Positions 59,411 through 64,000 of a stretch of DNA of 64,000 nucleotides are shown piece by piece (position 1 is the first letter of the stretch; every line of letters starts with the position of its first letter). The notes beneath the pieces were generated by a model that worked only from the letters and a program-made list of their open reading frames with translations, did not search any database and was not told the DNA's origin. Source of the DNA: Roseateles violae (lineage in GTDB: Bacteria; Pseudomonadota; Gammaproteobacteria; Burkholderiales; Burkholderiaceae_C); the NCBI RefSeq assembly GCF_030410485.1, contig NZ_JAUHHC010000003.1, positions 1-64,000 of the forward strand, in the 5' to 3' direction. The position numbers and the translations under genes are program-made.

Positions 59411-61161
59411 GCAGCGCTGGGAGCGCAGGCCCGCAGATCCTGCTGCGCGATGTGCCGCCGCGCGCCGCCTGGGCGCTGGAGCAGGCGGGCCTGCCGCCGC
59501 TGCTGGCGCGGCTGTTTGCCGCCCGCGGCGTGCGCACGGCCGAGGAACTGGACGATGGCCTGGGCAAGCTGCTGCCGCCGGAGGGCCTGCGCGGCATCGC
59601 CGACGCCGCGCGCCTGCTGGCCGACGCGATCGAGGCCGGCGAGCGCATCTGCATCGTCGCCGACTACGACTGCGACGGCGCCACCGCCTGCGCGGTCGCC
59701 CTGCGCGGTCTGCGCATGCTGGGCGCGCGCGCGCCCGGCTATGTGGTGCCCGACCGCGCGGTCCATGGTTACGGCCTGACCCCGGCCATCGTCGAGCTGG
59801 CGCTGCAGTCCTCGGCCTCGGGCCGGCCCGATGTGCTGATGACGGTGGACAACGGCATCGCCAGCCTGGCCGGCGTCGCCCATGCGAAGTCGCTGGGCCT
59901 GAAGGTGCTGGTGACCGACCACCACCTGCCGGCCCTGGTGGGCGACGCGATCGAGCTGCCGGCGGCCGATGCGCTGGTCAACCCGAACCAGCCCGGCTGC
60001 AGCTTCGAGAGCAAGAACCTGGCCGGCGTCGGCGTCGCCTTCTATGTGCTGCTGGCGCTGCGCAGCGAGCTGCGCGCGCGCGGCCGCTTCGATGCGACGA
60101 ATCAGCCGCGGCTGGACGGCCTGCTCGATCTGGTCGCGCTGGGCACGGTCGCCGACGTCGTCAAGCTCGACGCGAACAACCGTCGCCTGGTCGCCCAGGG
60201 GCTCAAGCGCATGCGCGCCGGCAAGGTGCAGCCGGGCATCGCCGCGCTGTTCGAGGCGGCCGGCCGCGACGCGACGCGCGCCAATGCCTTCGACCTCGGC
60301 TTCGCGCTGGGCCCGCGCATCAATGCGGCCGGCCGCCTGTCGGACATGACGCTGGGCATCGAATGCCTGGCCAGCGACGACGCCGAGCTGGCGCTGGCCT
60401 TGGCCAAGCAGCTCGACGCGATCAACCGCGAGCGGCGCGAGATCGAGGCCGATATGCGCGAGCAGGCGGAGCTCAAGCTCGACGCGCTGATGCCCGATGG
60501 CGACCCGCCCCCGGCGCTGGCTATCTTCGAGCCCGAGTTCCACGAGGGCGTGGTCGGCATCGTCGCCTCGCGGCTGAAGGAGCGCGTGCACCGGCCGACC
60601 TTCGTCTTCGCGCGCGGCGCCGACGGCCAGCTGAAGGGCTCGGGCCGCTCGATCCCGGGCTTCCATCTGCGCGACGCGCTGGACCTGGTGTCCAAGCGCC
60701 ATCCGGACATCCTGAGCAAGTTCGGCGGCCATGCGATGGCCGCCGGCTGCACGCTTGCCGACGAGGCGGCCTTCGAGCGCTTCGACCGGGCGCTGCAGCA
60801 GGTCGCGCACGAATGGCTGGACGCGGCGGCGCTGACCCGCACCCTGCGCACCGACGGTCCGCTGCCCGAGGACGCGTTCAACCCGGCCGTCGTCGAACAG
60901 CTGGACGCGCAGGTCTGGGGCCAGGCCTTCGAGGCGCCGCTGTTCTGCGACACCGTCGAGGTGCTGAACCAGCGCATCGTCGGAGACAAGCACCTGAAGC
61001 TGCGGCTGCGCCAGGGCGGCGCGCTGCGCGACGCGATCTGGTTCGGCCACACCGAATCGCTGCCGGCGCAGGCACGCCTGGCCTACCGGCTCAGCCTGGA
61101 CAGCTGGAACGGCCAGCAGCGGGTGCAGATGGTGGTCGAGGCGATGGAGCCGCTGGCCTAG
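59407..61161 (+). CDS. recJ: Single-stranded-DNA-specific exonuclease RecJ
   Basis: A 584-residue DHH-family 5'-3' exonuclease for recombination and mismatch repair. Motifs in order: I VADYDCDGATACAVA, II MTVDNGIAS, III VLVTDHHLPA, then the DHHA1 region with SKFGGHAMAAGCTL and the family-typical FVFARGADGQLKGSGRSIPGF. The C-terminal OB-like domain ends LSLDSWNGQQRVQMVVE. The frame is open upstream inside the previous gene, but the ATG at 59407 fits the family start and the coupled overlap. Confidence 0.95.
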   Translation: MSSAGSAGPQILLRDVPPRAAWALEQAGLPPLLARLFAARGVRTAEELDDGLGKLLPPEGLRGIADAARLLADAIEAGERICIVADYDCDGATACAVALRGLRMLGARAPGYVVPDRAVHGYGLTPAIVELALQSSASGRPDVLMTVDNGIASLAGVAHAKSLGLKVLVTDHHLPALVGDAIELPAADALVNPNQPGCSFESKNLAGVGVAFYVLLALRSELRARGRFDATNQPRLDGLLDLVALGTVADVVKLDANNRRLVAQGLKRMRAGKVQPGIAALFEAAGRDATRANAFDLGFALGPRINAAGRLSDMTLGIECLASDDAELALALAKQLDAINRERREIEADMREQAELKLDALMPDGDPPPALAIFEPEFHEGVVGIVASRLKERVHRPTFVFARGADGQLKGSGRSIPGFHLRDALDLVSKRHPDILSKFGGHAMAAGCTLADEAAFERFDRALQQVAHEWLDAAALTRTLRTDGPLPEDAFNPAVVEQLDAQVWGQAFEAPLFCDTVEVLNQRIVGDKHLKLRLRQGGALRDAIWFGHTESLPAQARLAYRLSLDSWNGQQRVQMVVEAMEPLA

Positions 61162-61457
61162 GACGCCGCCGGTTTGGGCAGCGCATAGCGCAGCTCGACG
61201 AAGGCGCTGCCCCAGCGCTGCACCGAGATCAGCTGCAGCGGCGCGAAGGCGATGCGCCGCGGCAGCAGCGGCTGGCCCGCGCCCAGGGTCACCGGGCTGA
61301 TCTGCACGATGAGCTCGTCCAGCAGGCCGGCATCGTGGAATTGCCCGACCAGTTCGCCGCCGCCGACCAGCCAGAGCTTGCGGCCCTGGGCGGCCCGGCT
61401 CATCTCCGCATGCACCGGCGCGACCGGGCCGCTGACGAAGCGGATGTGCAGCCTAGC
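61158..61457 (-). pseudogene. Truncated RibD_C/dihydrofolate-reductase-like gene (3' part only)
   Basis: About 98 in-frame codons encode the C-terminal half of a RibD_C-domain reductase-like protein: RFVSGPVAPVHAEM, GRKLWLVGGGELVGQFHDAGLLDEL, SPVTLGAGQPLLPRR and VELRYALPKPA. Complete proteins of this type have about 180 residues, so the N-terminal half is missing. The frame is closed by TAG at 61460-61458, directly beside the stop of the DUF1993 gene. A GTG at 61415 could still start an 85-residue remnant, but half a Rossmann fold is unlikely to work. Its stop overlaps the recJ stop within CTAG-like sequence. Confidence 0.75.
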
Positions 61458-61464
61458 CTATTGT

Positions 61465-61980
61465 TCAGCCGTAGCGATGGAAACCGTCGAAGTCCTGTTT
61501 GCCCAGCGCCAGTCCGCGAGCGCGCAGGATCGCGTAGGCGCAGCTCAGATGGAAGAAGAAGTTCGGCAGCGCATAGTGATGCAGGAACTCCACGGCCGGC
61601 AGCGCCAACTCGGCCTGGCCGGCGCGCTCGCGCAGCAGGCGGTCCGGCCCGGCCTCGAACTGCGCCGGGGCCAGGTCTTGCAGCAGCGCGATCGCGCGGG
61701 CGATGCGGTCGCGCAGGCCGTCGAAGCCGGACGGGAACTCGCCGAAGTCCGGCACCGGTTGGCCGGCGAGCGGAAAGCAGGCGCGCAAGGCGAAGTGCGC
61801 GGCGATCTGCACCTGGGACTCGAAGGGCAGCATGTCCGGCGCGAGCCGCGCCGCCAGCAGCACGGCCGCGTCGCCGGCAGCGGCCTCGGCAGCCTTGTCG
61901 ACCAGGCCCGCCAGCCGGGGCAGATAGCGCAGAAAGACCGGCACCGAGCTTTCGTACAGAGGACAAGAGGGGCTGGACAT
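61465..61980 (-). CDS. DUF1993 family protein
   Basis: A 171-residue helical protein. Family features are YESSVPVFLRYLPRLAGLVDKA, LAPDMLPFESQVQIAAHFALRA, FPSGFDGLRDRIARAIALL and the final FHLSCAYAILRARGLALGKQDF. The fold is probably DinB-like. Function unknown. The ATG at 61980 (MSSPSCPLYESS) is the family start. It stops seven bases from the in-frame stop that closes the truncated reductase-like gene, so a deletion may have brought the two together. Confidence 0.88.
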   Translation of the reverse strand: MSSPSCPLYESSVPVFLRYLPRLAGLVDKAAEAAAGDAAVLLAARLAPDMLPFESQVQIAAHFALRACFPLAGQPVPDFGEFPSGFDGLRDRIARAIALLQDLAPAQFEAGPDRLLRERAGQAELALPAVEFLHHYALPNFFFHLSCAYAILRARGLALGKQDFDGFHRYG

Positions 61981-62150
61981 CGGCAGGTGGTTCCGCGGCA
62001 AAGTGCGCCATTCTGATGGCCCGGCGGCCCGGGCGGCCCCGGCGCGTCGGCCGGATGCAACGTCGCATTGCGAACATTTGTGAATCGTGCGCAGCCCGCC
62101 CTGGTTCGCCCTAGGATGGAAGCCCATCGTCACTTTCTGGAGCGAGCCTC

Positions 62151-62633
62151 ATGCGCATGATTTTGCTGCCCTTGATCGCCGTTGCGGCGGCTTTCCCCGC
62201 CTGGTCCGCCGATGCCCCGGCCGCATCCGCGCCCAGCCAGGAGCAGGTCATCGAGCAGTTCCGCAGCGATATGCAGGCCAAGCGCTCCGACATCATCGCC
62301 AAGAACCTGACCTTGACGGCCGACCAGGCCGCCAAGTTCTGGCCGCTGTTCGAGCAGTACCAGAAGGAGCAGAACGCCATCATCGAGGGCCAGCTGAAGG
62401 CGACCCAGCAATACGCGGACAAGTTCGACAAGCTCACCGACGCCGACTCGACCAACTATGTGAACGCACTGCTGACCCGCGATACGAAAATGCACGAGCT
62501 GCGCGTCAAGTGGCTGGCCAAGTTCAAGACCGTGGTGCCGGCCGGCGTGGCGGCACGCGTGATCCAGATCGACCGCCGGCTGAGCCTGCTGGCGCAGCTG
62601 CAGCTGTCCTCGCAGATTCCGCTGGTGCGCTGA
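62151..62633 (+). CDS. Spy/CpxP-like small periplasmic protein (LTxxQ-type)
   Basis: A 160-residue exported protein. The signal peptide is about 1-19 (MRMILLPLIAVAAAFPAWSA). The mature part is helical, with LTLTADQAAKFWPLFEQYQKEQ, close to the LTxxQ helix of Spy/CpxP proteins, and further amphipathic helices; cysteine is absent. A chaperone or envelope-stress role is plausible but unproven. GGAGCGAG stands upstream of the ATG at 62151; an ATG at 62157 is an alternative. The 170-bp upstream gap holds no recognisable operator. Confidence 0.75.
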   Translation: MRMILLPLIAVAAAFPAWSADAPAASAPSQEQVIEQFRSDMQAKRSDIIAKNLTLTADQAAKFWPLFEQYQKEQNAIIEGQLKATQQYADKFDKLTDADSTNYVNALLTRDTKMHELRVKWLAKFKTVVPAGVAARVIQIDRRLSLLAQLQLSSQIPLVR

Positions 62634-62684
62634 GTCCCGGGGCGATTCGCGCCGCTGCCACCGACCCGCCGTTAAACTGGGCGG

Positions 62685-63569
62685 GTGAATGCCAACACCC
62701 CGCTCTCGAACGCGACCAACGCCGACCTGCATTGCCACTCCAAGGTGTCCGACGGCACGCTGGAGCCCGAGGCGCTAGCCGCGCGGGCCAAGGCTAATGG
62801 GGTCGAGCTGTGGGCGCTGACCGACCATGACGAGATCGGCGGCCAGCAGCGCGCGCTCGATGCGGCGCTGGCCCTAGGCCTGCCCTATCTGACCGGCTGC
62901 GAGGTCTCGGTCAGCTTCGCCGGCAAGGTCGTGCACATCGTCGGCCTGGGCTTCGATCATCGCGATCCGGCCCTCGTCGCCGGCCTGCGCGCGACGCGCG
63001 GCGGGCGCGAGCAGCGCGCGCGCGAGATGGCCGCCGGCCTGGCCCAGGTCGGCATCAGGGGCGCTTACGAGGGCGCGCTGCAGTACGTGGCCAATCCGGA
63101 GTTGATCTCGCGCACCCACTTCGCCCGCTTCCTGGTCGAGGCCGGCCATTGCAGCGATGTGTCGGAGGTGTTCCGCCGTTATCTGACCGAGGGCAAGCCC
63201 GGCTATGTCGAGCACCGCTGGGCGGGCCTGGGCGAGGCGGTCGGCTGGATCACCGCGGCCGGCGGCCAGGCGGTGATCGCGCATCCGGCGCGCTACAGCT
63301 TCACGCCGACCGAGGAATACGCGCTGATCACCGAGTTCATCGCCCATGGCGGGCGCGGCATCGAGGTCGTCACCGGCAGCCACTCGGCGGCCGACGCGCT
63401 CAAGTACGCCGAGACGGCGCTGGAGTTCGACCTGCTCGCCTCACGCGGCTCCGACTTCCACTCGCCCGAGGAGAGCCATACCGATCTCGGCCAGCTGGAC
63501 CTGCTGCCGGGCCGGCTGACGCCGATCTGGCAGGCGCTGCAGGCACGCGTCCACCAGCCCGCGCACTGA
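62685..63569 (+). CDS. PHP-domain phosphoesterase (3',5'-nucleoside bisphosphate phosphatase/YciV type)
   Basis: A 294-residue PHP-fold phosphoesterase. Metal ligands are visible in ADLHCHSKVSDGTLEPE, WALTDHDEIGG, GCEVSVSFAGKVVHIVGLGFD, SRTHFARFL, VIAHPARY and GSDFHSPEESHTDLG. The family removes phosphate from 3',5'-bisphosphonucleotides (pAp) and trims 5' ends of short RNA. The start is a GTG at 62685. The stop overlaps the next permease start by one base (TGATG). It follows the Spy-like gene by 51 bp. Confidence 0.92.
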   Translation: MNANTPLSNATNADLHCHSKVSDGTLEPEALAARAKANGVELWALTDHDEIGGQQRALDAALALGLPYLTGCEVSVSFAGKVVHIVGLGFDHRDPALVAGLRATRGGREQRAREMAAGLAQVGIRGAYEGALQYVANPELISRTHFARFLVEAGHCSDVSEVFRRYLTEGKPGYVEHRWAGLGEAVGWITAAGGQAVIAHPARYSFTPTEEYALITEFIAHGGRGIEVVTGSHSAADALKYAETALEFDLLASRGSDFHSPEESHTDLGQLDLLPGRLTPIWQALQARVHQPAH

Positions 63570-64000
63570 TGCAGAAGAACCGGCCCGGCCTGGGCATCCT
63601 GCTGGTGCTGCTGATGGTGAGCTGCTTCGCCAGCATGGACAGCACGATCCGCTATCTGGGCGCCTTCGTGCCGGTGCTGCTGATCCTCTGGGCGCGCTAC
63701 GCCTTCCAGGCGCTGACGATGGCAATCTGGCTGGGTCTCAAGCAGCTGCGCGGTGGCACGGGCGCCTTCCGCAGCGCGCATCCGAAGTTCCAGCTGCTGC
63801 GCGGCGCCCTGCTGCTGGCGACCAGCGCAATGAGCTTCTACGGCGTGCAGCAGATGCCGGTGGCCGAGTTCACCGCGATCAATATGCTGACGCCGGTGCT
63901 GGTGACGCTCTTGGCCGCGCTGGTGCTGCACGAGCGCGTGCGGCCGCTGCGCTGGGCGCTGGTGGTCGGCGGCTTCGCCGGCGCGCTGATCGTGATCCGC
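63569..64000 (+). CDS. EamA/DMT-family permease, 3' end beyond the window
   Basis: An open frame from the ATG at 63569 to the window edge, 144 codons. It begins MQKNRPGLGILLVLLMVSC and shows DSTIRYLGAFVPVLLILWARY, LLRGALLLATSAMSFYGVQ, MPVAEFTAINMLTPVLVTLL and HERVRPLRWALVVGGFAGALIVIR. These are the first EamA repeat of a ten-helix permease. It is coupled to the PHP gene by a TGATG junction. Substrate unknown. Confidence 0.85.
   Translation, partial: MQKNRPGLGILLVLLMVSCFASMDSTIRYLGAFVPVLLILWARYAFQALTMAIWLGLKQLRGGTGAFRSAHPKFQLLRGALLLATSAMSFYGVQQMPVAEFTAINMLTPVLVTLLAALVLHERVRPLRWALVVGGFAGALIVIR

Noticed and set aside
1-64000. CRISPR arrays, tRNA or rRNA genes, insertion sequences, phage genes or toxin-antitoxin pairs
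   Set aside because: I saw no regularly spaced direct repeats, no tRNA-like cloverleaf segments, no transposase or integrase motifs, and no small paired toxin-antitoxin frames. A covariance scan would be needed to exclude small RNAs fully.

Overview
The window looks like chromosomal DNA from a GC-rich betaproteobacterium of the order Burkholderiales. The best fit is the Rubrivivax/Leptothrix/Roseateles (Sphaerotilaceae) side of the order. The reasons are high GC with very strong third-position G/C bias, a Bug/TctC-type binding protein, TctAB transporters, a BPSS1780-family membrane protein, the order polA - DUF2782 - thrB, two PEP-CTERM proteins, and the linkage folE2 - dxs - ispA - xseB with a divergent Rieske oxygenase. 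Family placement is inference. I see no rRNA, tRNA, prophage, IS element, CRISPR array or integron. No gene-free stretch exceeds 300 bp.

Layout. (1) 1-9311, minus strand: the first codons of a gene leaving the window, then an ABC importer of the branched-chain amino acid class (livH, livM, livG, livF) with an acyl-CoA ligase and a binding protein, preceded by a tctB-tctA pair. (2) 9545-14148, minus: a lone GspE/PilB-type ATPase overlapping a spermidine-synthase-like gene, an exported amidohydrolase and a DNA-deoxyinosine-glycosylase-like gene. (3) 14165-19561: mscS facing a tight minus-strand run of lolC, lolD, purU and tatD-family nuclease, then an HDOD protein. (4) 19743-23085: PEP-CTERM protein, a DUF3237 gene and a LuxR-type regulator diverging around an 18-bp palindrome, and an orphan Bug protein. 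(5) 23102-30533: polA, DUF2782, thrB, a BPSS1780 membrane protein and a PhoX-type phosphatase behind a Pho-box-like site. (6) 30687-40001: VOC protein, uvrD, an acetyltransferase with ychJ, truC, a three-gene unit (MoaD/ThiS-like, Asp-box propeller, acetyltransferase), rarD, GFA-family protein and a CHRD/PEP-CTERM protein. (7) 40162-44818: ahpC-ahpF and a divergent lysA/lysR pair. (8) 44815-50172: folE2, dxs, ispA, xseB and the Rieske oxygenase with a terminator in its leader. (9) 50247-54261: DMT permease, sulfurtransferase, UspA, ZIP transporter, dienelactone hydrolase. (10) 54349-58421: polyphosphate genes ppx, sixA-like and ppk, the last behind a second Pho-box-like site. (11) 58475-64000: RpfE-like gene, recJ, a decayed RibD_C-domain gene, DUF1993, a Spy-like periplasmic protein, a PHP phosphoesterase and a DMT permease cut by the window edge.

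Themes. Phosphate metabolism recurs (PhoX, ppk, ppx, sixA), and two of these genes have a site with Pho-box spacing exactly 10 bp before a -10-like hexamer. Isoprenoid precursor synthesis (dxs, ispA) is linked to folate entry (folE2) and an uncharacterised Rieske oxygenase. No striking new defence or mobile system is visible. The best candidates for undescribed biology are the MoaD/ThiS-like + propeller + acetyltransferase unit, the terminated leader before the Rieske gene, and the overlapping ATPase/spermidine-synthase-like pair.
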